Below, one piece after another: positions 8,575 to 17,584 of a stretch of 31,441 bases of DNA; position 1 is the first letter of the stretch; each line of letters begins with the position of its first letter. This stretch comes from Conus ventricosus (taxonomy: Eukaryota; Mollusca; Gastropoda; Neogastropoda; Conidae): positions 50,372,712-50,404,152 of the forward strand of contig CM031618.1 of the NCBI GenBank assembly GCA_018398815.1, written 5' to 3'. The position numbers and the translations under genes are program-made. The notes below the pieces were generated by a model that was not told where the DNA came from, did not search any database, and worked only from the letters and a program-made list of their open reading frames with translations.

Positions 8575-9841
8575 CTACCAATTGACCTCATCTTGGAAGC
8601 TGCAAAGCATGTTCTTACTAGCAATTACATTCACTTCGAGCACCAGACTTGCCACCAGTAGTAGGCACTGCGATGGGCACGCCCATGGCGCCCTCTGCCG
8701 CAAATTTATTCATGGTGCGCTGGAGTCACAACTACTGTCTGAGAGCCCTGTCCCTGTTCTGAAGGAGTTTTGGAAGCGCTTTATAGATGACATTTTTCTG
8801 TTGTGGTTGGGAACAGAGAATGAACTTCGAGAGTTTGAACTATACATCACTCTTTTCATCCGTCCATAAGTTCACAGTGTCCTCTTCCACAGTGCAGATC
8901 CCTTCCCTTGATGTATCGTCAGATGGAGGAGGGCTTCCTAGTGTCTGACATCTAACAAAGCCAATGACAGCACGCGTATCTTAACCACAGATCCTGCACC
9001 CAAGCATGTGAGAAAGAACATCCTAACAGCCAGTTTTGCGGCTCGTCGATTGTGCACCAGTATCAATGATTGCGATGCCCAGGTGAAAAGATGAGCACGG
9101 TTCCTCAGACGCGGTACACCTTACTGACGTGAGTAAAGCCAAGGAGTGTGCTCGGATGAAGGCACGCAACACACCAACCCTTGAGTACCGAGAGAAGGAG
9201 CCCAACACCAGGGTGCCGTTTGTCATAACCCCCCACCCCTCAAATCCCCTTTAAGGACCTGGCTGGAAGATTTACAGCCCACACTTCAACCCAGCACACG
9301 CATGAAGCAGGCTATGCCAGATCTCCCGGTTGTTGGGGAAAGGTGCTGCAAATCTCTACGAAATTTGCTGATGCCCCACTTCTGCTGTTTGGACCTGACA
9401 AGGAGGTGGATGCGAGCCTTGCCATCGCCTCAGATGCGTAATTTGCAAGGAGCATCTTGTGAAGGCGCCCAAAACTACTTGAGTGCAGTGACGGGGAGTC
9501 TTTGCCATTCGCAAAAACTGTCCTGTGACTCCAGTGGGGTGATCTACATGCTCTACTGTGATGTTTGCAGATCCGCACAGTATGTTGGACAAACAGGTGA
9601 TACCCTCCGAACACGCTTCTACCAGTATCGCTCAGATATCAACATCCGTCCTAACCGTTCACTGGTCACAAAACATTTCAACCAACCCAAACACACACTC
9701 AAACACATGAAGATCGTTGTGTTGGAAAAGGTCTATGGCCACACCCTCAGGTTAAGACTGACAAGAGAGACATTCTGGATCAGGAAATTAAAAACCCTGA
9801 CCCCACAAGGACTCAATACCATCGAGGACGTCAACTACTGA
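8575..9841 (+). mobile_element. Penelope-like element, 5'-truncated, RT + GIY-YIG
   Basis: This is the C-terminal two-thirds of a Penelope-like retrotransposon protein spread over several frames. In order: LILEAAKHVLTSNYIHFEH; GTAMGTPMAP and ANLFM (8,664-8,714, RT motif B region); then, one base out of frame, ESQLLSESP and KRFIDDIFLLW (FIDDIF at 8,780-8,797, catalytic Asp pair); KFTVSSSTVQIPSLDV; RVPFVITPHPSNP; a Cys-rich linker; and a GIY-YIG endonuclease to the stop at 9,839. At least five frame changes and internal stops separate conserved blocks. The N-terminal RT motifs are missing. No terminal repeat is seen, so boundaries are approximate. Confidence 0.85.
9302..9841 (+). pseudogene. 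PLE C-terminal frame with GIY-YIG nuclease
   Basis: A 179-codon open frame. The last 100 codons are a well-kept GIY-YIG domain: GVIYMLYC (GIY position), QYVGQTGD (YIG position, 9,581-9,595), LRTRF with the conserved Arg, HRS-like YRSD, KHFNQ, and RETFWIRKLKTL with the expected catalytic Glu. In Penelope-like elements this domain nicks target DNA. The first 80 codons drift out of frame: the Cys-rich linker CEPC/CVIC (9,411-9,446) is in another frame, so the apparent continuity of this frame between 9,385 and 9,480 is accidental. Final residues are EDVNY. Confidence 0.8.
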
Positions 9842-9867
9842 GACAGCGATTGACATCTGCTGTGTAG

Positions 9868-10370
9868 TTTGGGGGGTGGTGGTGGGGGTGTGTGCAAGGG
9901 TAGGGGGGTGTGGGAGTGGTGGGGTTGGGGGGAGGATGGGGGTGGAGGTGGGCGTGGGGGTGTCAGGAGTGGGGAGTGGGGGTGGGGATGGGATGGGGTG
10001 TGTGTGTGGAGTGTGTGTGTTGGGGGGAGGGGTAGTGGGGGGTGGTGAGAGAGAGAGAGATGGGGTGGGAGGGGGGAGGGAGAGTGATCAATTAAAGGCT
10101 TACACTTATGCTCAGGAAAGATGGGAGCGGACGGGAGATTTATGTGTAGGTGGGGGGGGGGGGGGGGGTGGAGGTGTGTGTGTGTGTAAGGGTGTGGTGA
10201 GGGTGTGGGAATGGGTGGGTGGGGGAGTGTGGGGGTATGGGGTGGAGGTGGGGAAGGGGGGTGTCAGGGGTGGGGAGTGGGGGTGAGGGGTGGGATGGGG
10301 TGTGTGTGGGGTGGGGGTGGAGGGCGGAGGGGGAGTGGGGGGGGGGGGTGGGGTGGAGAGAGAGAGAGAG
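9868..10370. repeat. G-rich tandem repeat, period about 300 bp, with (GA)n
   Basis: The + strand is extremely G-rich with many GGGG runs and GTGTGT. Two copies are visible: GTGTCAGGAGTGGGGAG at 9,960 and GTGTCAGGGGTGGGGAG at 10,261. Each copy contains a (GA)n block (10,048-10,060 and about 10,356-10,370). Between them, 10,084-10,140 carries a non-G-rich segment starting GTGATCAATTAAAGGC that recurs at 15,315-15,370. Strong G-quadruplex potential. Glycine-rich frames are artefacts. Confidence 0.85.
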
Positions 10371-10460
10371 ACTCAAGACTCAAATGTTTTATTCATAAAG
10401 GCCATACCCCCTTAGAAAGGGGAGATATACATTTTAAGTCGCACATGAGTATTGGTCTTT

Positions 10461-11040
10461 TCAAGTTGTATAAACACTTCTCCTTTTAAATGCCTTATAT
10501 AAATAAATAGCTAACTTTTTAACGGTACTTTCATTTGGTGATGCCATTAACAACGTTAACTTGAACAGACAAGGATAGTTCAAATACTTTTGCGGAATGA
10601 ATTGTTCTCTAAGATCTCTTAACATTGGGCAAACCAGCACAAAATGAACTTCGTCCTCTTTTGCATTTCGACACAATGGACAGATCAGATTTCTTTCGCA
10701 GGGCTGTCTATAGCGAAAGTAATGACTAGCAATATCAGAGACACCGAATCGAAATTAGTCAGAATGTGTTTGAAATGCTTGTCTATTTTTATTGACATGT
10801 AAACTGGTAAACAGCGTAAGTGACTATACGTTCTGTATAATTCAAATCTCTCACTATTTTGTAGGTGCGTGTTCCATTTTGCCAACTGCAATCAATTAAT
10901 CTTTCTCGGAACACCTTCATAAAAACATTCATATCACCAACACTTTGGTTGAGCCATACAAAACCAAATCCATATTCACATAGTTTCATTCTAACATTTG
11001 TTACCCAGTTTTTCTTACCTCTATTGTCCATTCTAACAGC
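10461..11040 (-). pseudogene. LINE-A ORF2 C-terminal domain with CCHC knuckle
   Basis: Contains KKNWVTNVRMKLCEYGFGFVW, NQSVGDMN, FRERLIDCSWQN, then in another frame CPLCRNAKEDEVHFVLVCP (knuckle at 10,629-10,682) and LRDLREQFIPQKY. Spacing is C-X2-C-X8-H-X4-C. The plus-strand copy at 15.9-16.4 kb has the same spacing and a very similar sequence, so the knuckle is under common descent and probably binds the element RNA (inference). Confidence 0.75.
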
Positions 11041-11359
11041 ATTCTATACGCTTTGCGGGGTAACCTGTGATCTTGCATCTGTAATATTTTTAACCAATAT
11101 CGAATAATTTTACAACGGAATTCAAATGAATCGGATATCTAGCTGTTTCACCATATACCAGATCATTTGGTGTCTGCAACGACACCCCAAGAAATTTCTT
11201 TAGAGCAAAAAAATGGATTTTTTCGCAATGTACAACAGCAGCATCCAGACCCCATATTTCAGCTCATATTGCACCATCGGCTGAACTTGACAATCAAACA
11301 GCTTCAAAAACAAGTTAAGGGAACCCGTTATGGAGTAATGATAATTTCTTTAGTATGCA

Positions 11360-12310
11360 CAACAATGCGTTTTTTGCTTTACTGACTAAATCTTTGCAGG
11401 TATAGACGAAACTCAAGCGTGTGGAGAAGTATATACCCAAGTATTTATACGCATTAACAACAGGCAATATAGATCCATTGTATGTCCATCTTTCTCTTGC
11501 TGCAAGATACCCGCCCTTCTAAATACAATTATGTTACTTTTTGCTTTATTAACTTTTAGTTGTAATGTAGCAGTAGCTTTTTGCAAGGTGTTTAATTGAG
11601 TTTGTAATCCAATTGCTGTCTTTTGAGACCAAGACCACGTCATCAGCTAGAAGCAGAATGAAAATTTCCAAAAGTTCATTCATAAAAATGTGCACCGTGC
11701 CTTCCAGAATGTATAACTTCTTGTGTTAATTCATTTATAAATAACGAGAACAAAACTGGGGCTACAAACATCCCCCTGTTTCACACCAGAAGACAGTTTT
11801 ATAATCTGTTATAACAGCACCAGTTCTCACTCGTCCCTTTACACAGTCATACATACTTACTTACATTTATACAGCTTTCCATGAATACCATTTTTAAGCA
11901 AGATGGGCCACAATATAGTTCTATTAACAGAATCAAACGCCTTCTCGAAATCAATAAATGCGACATACAGTTTACGATTTAAACAAAACTGTTTCTGTAC
12001 GAATGCCATCAGAGTAAATATATGATCAATAGTAGAGTAGTTTTTCTTAAATCCAGCTTGTTATTCCCCAGTAATGTTATTTTCTTCCACCACTCTTGCA
12101 GTCTCATGTTAATAAACAGCACTGTATAATTTGCTGCACACATTACATAACGAGATTCCTCTGTAATTATCCGGATTGTTTGCATCGCCTTTTTTATATA
12201 ATGGAATCACTATAGATTCTGACCAACATTTAGGATATATCCCTTTATCAAATAAGGAGTTGAAAAAATTAACCAAAAATCTAAAAACACTTTTGACTGG
12301 CAAGCAGTTT
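11360..12310 (-). pseudogene. LINE-A ORF2 reverse transcriptase domain
   Basis: RT motifs in order on the minus strand: WSESIVIPLYKKGDANNPDN and YRGISLCNVCSKLYSAV (12,109-12,303), QAGFKKNYSTIDHIF, FIDFEKAFDSV (motif A, 11,927-11,959), SSGVKQG/DVCSP and LFSLFINEL (motif B, one-base break inside), LADDVVLVS (motif C, Asp pair at 11,639-11,647), LQLKVNKAKSNIIVFRR and YKYLGIYFSTRLSF. All catalytic residues are visible but no single frame holds them. Upstream, 12,687-13,061 is an open linker frame between the endonuclease and RT. Confidence 0.85.
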
Positions 12311-13029
12311 TTATCATTTCACCATAATCCCATCTGGGCCGGCAGCTTTACGAGGTTTTACTTTTCTCAAAGCCATTAAAATTTCTTCTTGGAAATCGGA
12401 CGATTTTGATTGTCATCATAATCGTTGTCATTTAGGTAACTGTCACCGACCATATCATTTTGGGCATCAAATTTTCCTTCCAGTAGATCTCTGAAATGAT
12501 GGAAACCACTTTTCTGAACTAATATCATTCACAGGTTGTTTTCGTTTTCTTGAAATTTTGTGAATACGATCCAAAATCTTTTTGGCTATTTACAGACTGA
12601 AGTAATCCTCCAACAGAGCATCATTGAACTGTTTCTCCTTTCTCTTTAAGAGATGTTTATATTCCCTCCTGGTCTTACAGTAGGACTCACGAGAAGGTTG
12701 TGGTCAAAGAACGCCGGAATTTCGTCAATAAATTTCGAGCTTTTCTTTTGTTAACTCGGCATTCGGTATCATACCAGTCCTCTTCTTGTTCATGTATGCC
12801 GAGAGTAAACTGCTTTTTCATGCTCTCTGCCGCCTCTTTCACACAACAATTAAAAACATCTAATGCCTCGTCTACATTAATATCAATCAGACTAATTGCC
12901 CCTTGCATACGCTCTTGCATTTCATTAGAAAAAATCGCATTTTTAAACAAATCAACATGATCTTCATTCCAGACAAATTTCTCAATCGTACAGCGCCTGT
13001 TGTTTACTTGTGTACAGTTCTTGTCATGA

Positions 13030-13850
13030 CATGAGACGGTGAGGTTCAGTTCCACAGGCATTGATCAGACTCAATTTTCTCAGATACACACATCTCACAC
13101 CATCAGAAATGATCGAAAACATGTCAAAGGACATCAAAAAATAGTCGTTAACGCTGCTACCATTATCACATATGTATGTGTAGCGACCTTGAAGGTCGCC
13201 CTTACACACGCCGTTTAAAATGCACAGTTTCAGAGCAATAACAGATTGAGAAGTAGTTTCCCATAATTATTTAGCACAGTATCTTCAGAGTTTCGAACAT
13301 GAACTGGTCCACTTTTATGTTTATCATCATACACAGATATGTTTTCTTCAAAATCATAAGAAAAGTTTGAAACTCTGCTATTCAGGTCACCCCCAACAAT
13401 CACATACATTTCATCTTTAAATAAAGTAAGCAATCACACAAAAATTCTTCAAGCAAAGAAACTCCATTTTCCTTATCAAAATGAGAGTAATATGGAGAGC
13501 CCTCTGGAGGAATATATGCGCACACATACATAACATGTTTCATTGTGCCAAGTAAGGATTTATCAATAATAAAGGCATAAAACAAATCCGATGCAACCTC
13601 CACTACTTTAACATAGGGACAGATATCTTTTTTCACCAGGCACACCAGTCCACCGGAACGCCTTCCACGTGCCGTGAACTTTAAAGCAGGTTTACAGTAC
13701 ACATTGTATCCCGCAAACATAGGCGAATGAAAAACATCAACAAATGTTTCACAAAACATACGAAATCAAACTAGAAACGTATGAAATAAAATTTGTTATT
13801 ATTCATTTTCGAAAGTAATCCATTTATATTCCAATGAAGGAATGAAATAG
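13030..13850 (-). pseudogene. LINE-A ORF2 endonuclease domain
   Basis: The domain opens with SISFLHWNINGLLSK (13,808-13,848). ETFVDVFHSPMF, the GRRSGGLVCLVKK block and AYIPPEGSPYYSHFD follow, then VGGDLNSRV (about 13,373-13,396, catalytic GDxN), NGSSVNDYF and finally the SDHMPVEL block. The family is the APE-like nuclease that nicks the target for reverse transcription. Here the SDH site is broken by one missing base near 13,063, so the catalytic His is out of frame as read. Frames change at about 13,400, 13,220 and 13,060. Confidence 0.8.
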
Positions 13851-14149
13851 ATTTCAGTTTATTATGAATGTCAACGTGACACGAATCTTGATTTCCAGTA
13901 GGATGGACATTTCCAGAAAACACACCAACGTCTGTATTGTTCATATTTTCAACTGCCTCTGGGATGACCGAGTTTTCACCAGAGTCAAAAACAATTCTAT
14001 TTCCAGCTTCACGTGCTGACGTAGTTGAACACAGGATTGGCACAGTCGGTGTCGATTCTGTATGGGTTCCTTTTCGTAGTGCGGACACATTACTATTTAA
14101 ATTAAAGGACGGCCAAGTTCCTATCCAGTTCAACGAGTCTGTCGTCAAT

Positions 14150-14790
14150 CCCTACAGTGTAAAAGCTTGCCGTCGACGAGGAGTAGTGAAGATCATGGTC
14201 GCGCGTTTGCCGTCATACCTAGCTTTCTTGAGATGGGAGTCAACCTTTCCTCAATCACGCACTTTAGTGGAGAAGTCCTCACCTATGAAAATATTGCTGC
14301 CTTTCAGTTTGCGCTTTGACTTCAGGATCTCCACCTTCTGTTTGTAGAAGACACACCTTGCGATCACTGGAGAGTCCTGCGGTTGTTGAGTCGATGAACC
14401 CTGTCAAATTCGATGTCCTGAGACAACTCAATTTATCTGTAGCAAGGTCTTTCAACGTGTTTTTCACAATCTGCAGGGTCTCACTTTCTGCGCGAAAGGG
14501 AATCCATAAAAAATCAGATTGTTTCTCTTGGATCTCCCTCGAGATCATCAGTTTTGTTTCCAAGTCCTCAATTTTTTCTCGTCAGGTCCAGGTTTTGCTG
14601 CTGCAGCTGCTGACTTGCTCCCGGAGATTCCCAGTTCCCCCTGCATGATAACGTACTCCCGCGCAGGGCGTGCAGATCTTGCTTCACTCATCTAGCTTGG
14701 CGTCAAACTTCCGCTCCATGGAGTTTAACTTGCACATAACGTCGGCAAGCGAAAGTTCTTTCCCTGGTAAACTGGAGGCTCCGTCTAGGG
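14150..14790 (-). pseudogene. LINE-A ORF1 (L1-ORF1p-like, Transposase_22 type)
   Basis: In order on the minus strand: LSLADVMCKLNSMERKFDAKL, then a coiled-coil segment with QQNLDL and KIEDLETKLMISREIQEKQ, FLWIPFRAESETLQIVKNTL, FDRVHR (14,391-14,408), VIARCVFYKQKVEILKSK, GSNIFIGEDFSTKVR and KKARYDGKRATMIF (14,189-14,230). This is the RRM plus C-terminal domain layout of L1 ORF1 proteins, which coat the element's RNA. At least three frame changes and two stops interrupt it. The longest single frame is 14,279-14,563. Confidence 0.75.
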
Positions 14791-14881
14791 ATGGCCAGGC
14801 TCTCCATGCTGGGTTTACGACTTGCTGTTCCTCCGCTGGCCCGTCGGGTCTGCCTCATGTCTCTGGTCTGGGATGGGTTTG

Positions 14882-14905
14882 GCCTGGGTTGGTCTCAACG
14901 TCTCC
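14882..14905 (-). other. 2A-like motif GDVETNPG
   Basis: The minus strand encodes GDVETNPG, then Q where the 2A consensus D-V/I-E-x-N-P-G-P has Pro. The codons are GGC CAA; one extra C would give GGC CCA, so a one-base loss explains it. Hydrophobic LGLLLCIC lies just upstream in a neighbouring frame, as expected of 2A leaders. 2A-like sequences at the N terminus of LINE proteins are established in sea urchins, molluscs and other animals, where they cause ribosome skipping or act as signal sequences. Confidence 0.7.
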
Positions 14906-15222
14906 ACATGGAGGAGAAAACCTCCCCAGAACAAATACAGAGGAGCAGGCCTAACATCGCACCGTCTGCTCTGCGCCTTAACTTTATCATGGCGACCCGC
15001 ATAACAAGTTTCTGCCTAGCTCGTTTGAAAATAAAACACTGAAATACTAAGCAGAAAACTGCACATATCGCCCTGAAATCCGTACTTCCAACGGCATAGT
15101 TCTTCACGAAGTACTTGACCAAATTGGAGATGTAGCTCGTTCTTATAACCATCAAAATAGACTTATAATCCGGAGAGCATTGGATGTGCGACTTCGCGTA
15201 CCAAACACCAACTCACATCCCC

Positions 15223-15259
15223 CGAGAGAGAGAGGAAAAGAGAGAGAGAGAGAGAAGAG

Positions 15260-15297
<38 letters not shown>

Positions 15298-15390
15298 GGG
15301 TAGGGGAGGGATGAGTGATCAAGTAAAGGCTTACCGTTATGCTCAGAGAAAGATGGGAGCGGACGGGAGAGATTCATGTGTAAGTGGTAA
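15223..15390. repeat. (GA)n plus G-rich segment, other half of the split repeat
   Basis: (GA)n with a few A/G interruptions (15,223-15,294), then ATGGGGGTAGGGGAGGG, then GTGATCAAGTAAAGGCTTAC and GATGGGAGCGGACGGGAG. This order matches 10,048-10,140 closely. Removing LINE-A would join it to the (GA)n at 10,356-10,370 and restore a second tandem unit. Confidence 0.8.
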
Positions 15391-15536
15391 TGTAAAATCA
15401 AGTAAATGAGGTTGCTAGTAGGCACGGGGTATGCCTCACCTGACAGAGAAAAAGCAGACGAGAACTGTTCAATTTCCAACTAAAATTTCCACTTGCTTTG
15501 TCAGTTACAGTGTGGAAAACTGTCATTAAAGGTCCA

Positions 15537-15564
15537 CTGAGGAAGAGGTCGCAAGGCCTCAAAA
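15537..15564 (+). ncRNA. degenerate hammerhead-like core
   Basis: CTGAGGA, then a six-pair hairpin GAGGTC/GGCCTC with a GCAA tetraloop (15,545-15,560), then AAAA where the hammerhead consensus needs GAAA. It fits CUGANGA-stem II but lacks the conserved G12. It may be a decayed copy or a look-alike. Confidence 0.25.
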
Positions 15565-15617
15565 TATTTGGAAATGAAATCCAGCTTGTTGTGTTTTTGT
15601 GTTTTTCTTTTTGTCTC

Positions 15618-15619
15618 TC

Positions 15620-15671
<52 letters not shown>

Positions 15672-15712
15672 TCTCTCTATATATATATATTATATATATA
15701 TTATATATATAT
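15618..15712. repeat. (CT)n(TA)n compound microsatellite
   Basis: CT repeats with CTTCT interruptions change at about 15,678 to (TA)n with two short TTA interruptions. A similar compound tract lies at 16,637-16,714 on the far side of the LINE fragment. Confidence 0.95.
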
Positions 15713-16633
15713 AGAGTTATGGGGTCTAGATAATGCTCTCATTCACTATGAAAAAATACATTTATTTGCCCTTAAAAAATTTTTGAGGGGTTGAAATAAG
15801 AACACCAAACGATTTTAATATATGGGGAAACAAATCGATATCCCAAAATATTTAACTCATAGTTAAATTGTTCGATTTTGGCTAAAACTTACTCGAATGG
15901 AGAGTCAAGGCTACCCGCAAAGCCTATAGGATGCTGCTAGATTTAGATTCACGTGACAAAAGAAACTGGGCTTTAAACATCCGCTGTAAACTGTTTACAT
16001 TTGGATATGGTTTTGTTTGGACAAATCAAGGTGTAGAAGAAATAAATGCTTTTTTGTATGATTTTAAGGAAAGATTAATTTCATGTAGATGGCAGGAATG
16101 GGATGATCATATTAAGAATAGCGATAGATTTAGTGTATACAGAACATTTTGTACAGTGCCTGATGTGAAAATTCATTTGTTGTTAAATTTAGATAGACAT
16201 CTGAAAGTTGTGTTGACTAAGTTCAGACTTGGGGTAACAGATATTGCTCAGCATTACTTCCAATATCGACCCCATAATGAGAATGATTTAATTTGCCCAC
16301 TGTGTAAAAACAGTAAAGAGGATGAGGTTCATTTTGTCTTATGTTGTCCAGCACTAAATAACTTAAGACAACAATACATTCCTGCAAAGTTTTATAGATT
16401 TCCAAACCTGTTCGACTAAGTTTACTTTTGGCATGCAAATGTGAAAGAACAGTTAGAAATGTATCAATTTACTTGTTCAAAGCATTTCAGTCGCGTGAGA
16501 TTGCCATTTCGTAAAATATTGTTCTGACTTTATAATGTGTATAGAAAAGTTTGTGTGAAATGAGTGTTCAATTACTCCCCTTCATTAGGGGCAATGGCCT
16601 AAATATGAATTAAACATCTGAATCTGAATCTAA

Positions 16634-16636
<3 letters not shown>
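15713..16636 (+). mobile_element. 5'-truncated LINE copy (LINE-B), related to LINE-A
   Basis: The 3' 0.9 kb of a LINE. It begins in the region after the RT (ELWGLDNALIHYEKIHLFALKKFL), shifts frame, and reads into a 163-codon open frame at 15,931-16,419 with GYGFVWTNQGVEEINAFLYDF, FKERLISCRWQEW, NSDRFSVYRTF and CPLCKNSKEDEVHFVLCC (knuckle 16,294-16,347, C-X2-C-X8-H-X4-C). The 3' UTR has GGGGCAATGGCCTAAATATG and ends AAACATCTGAATCTGAATCT followed by (TC)n. Its tail matches the LINE-A tail in plan. Both flanks are (CT)n(TA)n. Confidence 0.85.

Positions 16637-16714
<78 letters not shown>
16637..16714. repeat. (TC)n(TA)n compound microsatellite
   Basis: Starts immediately at the LINE-B tail, includes the same TCTTCTCTCTATATA junction as the left-hand tract, and ends in TATAGCTGG. 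Confidence 0.95.
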
Positions 16715-16716
<2 letters not shown>

Positions 16717-16817
16717 CTGGTAGTATATTTTCCGGCTTAAAAAAAAAGTGATCAACCATGTGGGAGCAGTTAAAATAATGATTAAAGGTAAATCTTAAAA
16801 CTGGGATTACAACATTG

Positions 16818-16841
16818 TTTCGAGGTCCTTCCTCTCTTCAG
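16818..16841 (-). ncRNA. hammerhead-like core, left arm
   Basis: Minus strand CTGAAGA, stem GAGG, loop AAGGA, stem CCTC, GAAA. It is the mirror of the core at 16,860-16,883 on the plus strand. Stems I and III are not identified. Confidence 0.3.
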
Positions 16842-16859
16842 CTCCCGTGCCGATTGGCT

Positions 16860-16883
16860 CTGAAGAGAGGAAGGACCTCGAAA
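16860..16883 (+). ncRNA. hammerhead-like core, right arm
   Basis: Plus strand CTGAAGA, stem GAGG, loop AAGGA, stem CCTC, GAAA followed by CAATGTTG. It keeps both core boxes (variable position 7 is A). The two arms would pair with each other in a transcript, so cis folding as a ribozyme competes with the long hairpin. Confidence 0.3.
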
Positions 16884-16923
16884 CAATGTTGTAATCGCAG
16901 TTTTAAGATTTACTATTAATCGT

Positions 16924-16925
<2 letters not shown>

Positions 16926-17018
<93 letters not shown>

Positions 17019-17069
17019 ACAGAGAGAGAGAGAGAGAGAGGGGAGAGAGGAGAGAGAGAGAGAGAGAGA

Positions 17070-17100
<31 letters not shown>

Positions 17101-17105
17101 AGAGA
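16926..17105. repeat. (TA)n then (GA)n tracts
   Basis: (TA)n to about 17,013 with TTA interruptions, then GTATACAGAGAG and (GA)n with GGGA interruptions to 17,105, followed by (ACAG)/(TAGA) dinucleotide-like remnants. Confidence 0.95.
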
Positions 17106-17379
17106 CGAGCAGACAGACAGTAGATAGATATATATGGGAAGGAGAAGAGTTAAAAAAATGAATGTTTTATTTACAGATAAGAAAAAGATAAGAAAAAGAT
17201 AGAGGTAAGAAGTGAAACAATAACATGGGGATTAATATAAGAGACAAAACAATAGAAATCAAAAATGAATTTAAATCTATCCAAATAAAAAATTGTATTA
17301 ATGGATGATGAAAATGAAATTGGAAATCTAACGAGGATGATAGTATCAATTTAGTTTTGACTTTTATTGATGAAAAGGC

Positions 17380-17580
17380 CCTATTAGAAGAACAGAGTAA
17401 CTCTGTGGACGGTTAAAGACCTCTCAGTACCTTTAGAAATGAATGATGATAAGATCCCGGACCTGATGTATACAACAACAGAATTTTGCAAGCTCTTTTG
17501 GCATGACTTTAAGATTTTCCCTTCATAGTATGAATTAAGCTTCCAGGTAATGATTTTTTCTGCGTCTCTTATGAGAGAGT
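17380..17580 (+). pseudogene. possible L1/Tx1-like RT remnant
   Basis: Plus-strand words DDKIP and EFCKLFWHDFKIF resemble the 'PGxDGxxxEFYKxFWxDxK' block before RT motif 1 of L1-like LINEs, with LLEEQSNSVDG a little upstream. The remainder is not alignable by eye and has stops. A weak call. Confidence 0.3.
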
Positions 17581-17584
17581 ATAA

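Larger units (their letters stand above)
10371..15222 (-). mobile_element. near full-length LINE (LINE-A), ORF1 + ORF2
   Basis: A non-LTR retrotransposon of about 4.85 kb read on the minus strand. Order: 5' leader from about 15,222, a 2A-like motif, coiled-coil then L1-type ORF1 RNA-binding domain (about 14,760-14,160), apurinic-type endonuclease (13,850-13,030), RT (12,310-11,360), C-terminal domain with a CX2CX8HX4C knuckle (11,040-10,480), and a 3' end with AATAAA (10,388-10,393) and GAGTCTTGAGTC tail. Both ends run straight into (GA)n, i.e. (TC)n on the element's sense strand. Frames are interrupted by many single-base indels. The clade is uncertain; the ORF1 plus C-terminal knuckle arrangement is seen in several marine invertebrate LINEs. 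Confidence 0.85.
16781..16920. repeat. 61-bp inverted repeat with 18-bp spacer
   Basis: The left arm at 16,781-16,841 and right arm at 16,860-16,920 are reverse complements with only a few mismatches; the spacer is CTCCCGTGCCGATTGGCT. The arms contain CTGAAGA, hairpin GAGG/CCTC and GAAAC, i.e. the hammerhead-like core, once on each strand. A (TA)n tract follows the right arm; unique sequence separates the left arm from the (TA)n at 16,680. Confidence 0.9.

Noticed and set aside
8444..8580. Ile-Tyr repeat N terminus joined to the Penelope-like RT
   Set aside because: The first 40 codons translate (TA)n; the join to the RT frame is accidental.
9876..10489. Glycine/valine-rich proteins in the G-rich tract
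   Set aside because: Direct translation of GGG/GTG repeats; frames differ between the two tandem units.
13937..14347. 136-codon plus-strand frame
   Set aside because: Antisense to LINE-A ORF1 and the start of ORF2, whose motifs are clear on the minus strand.
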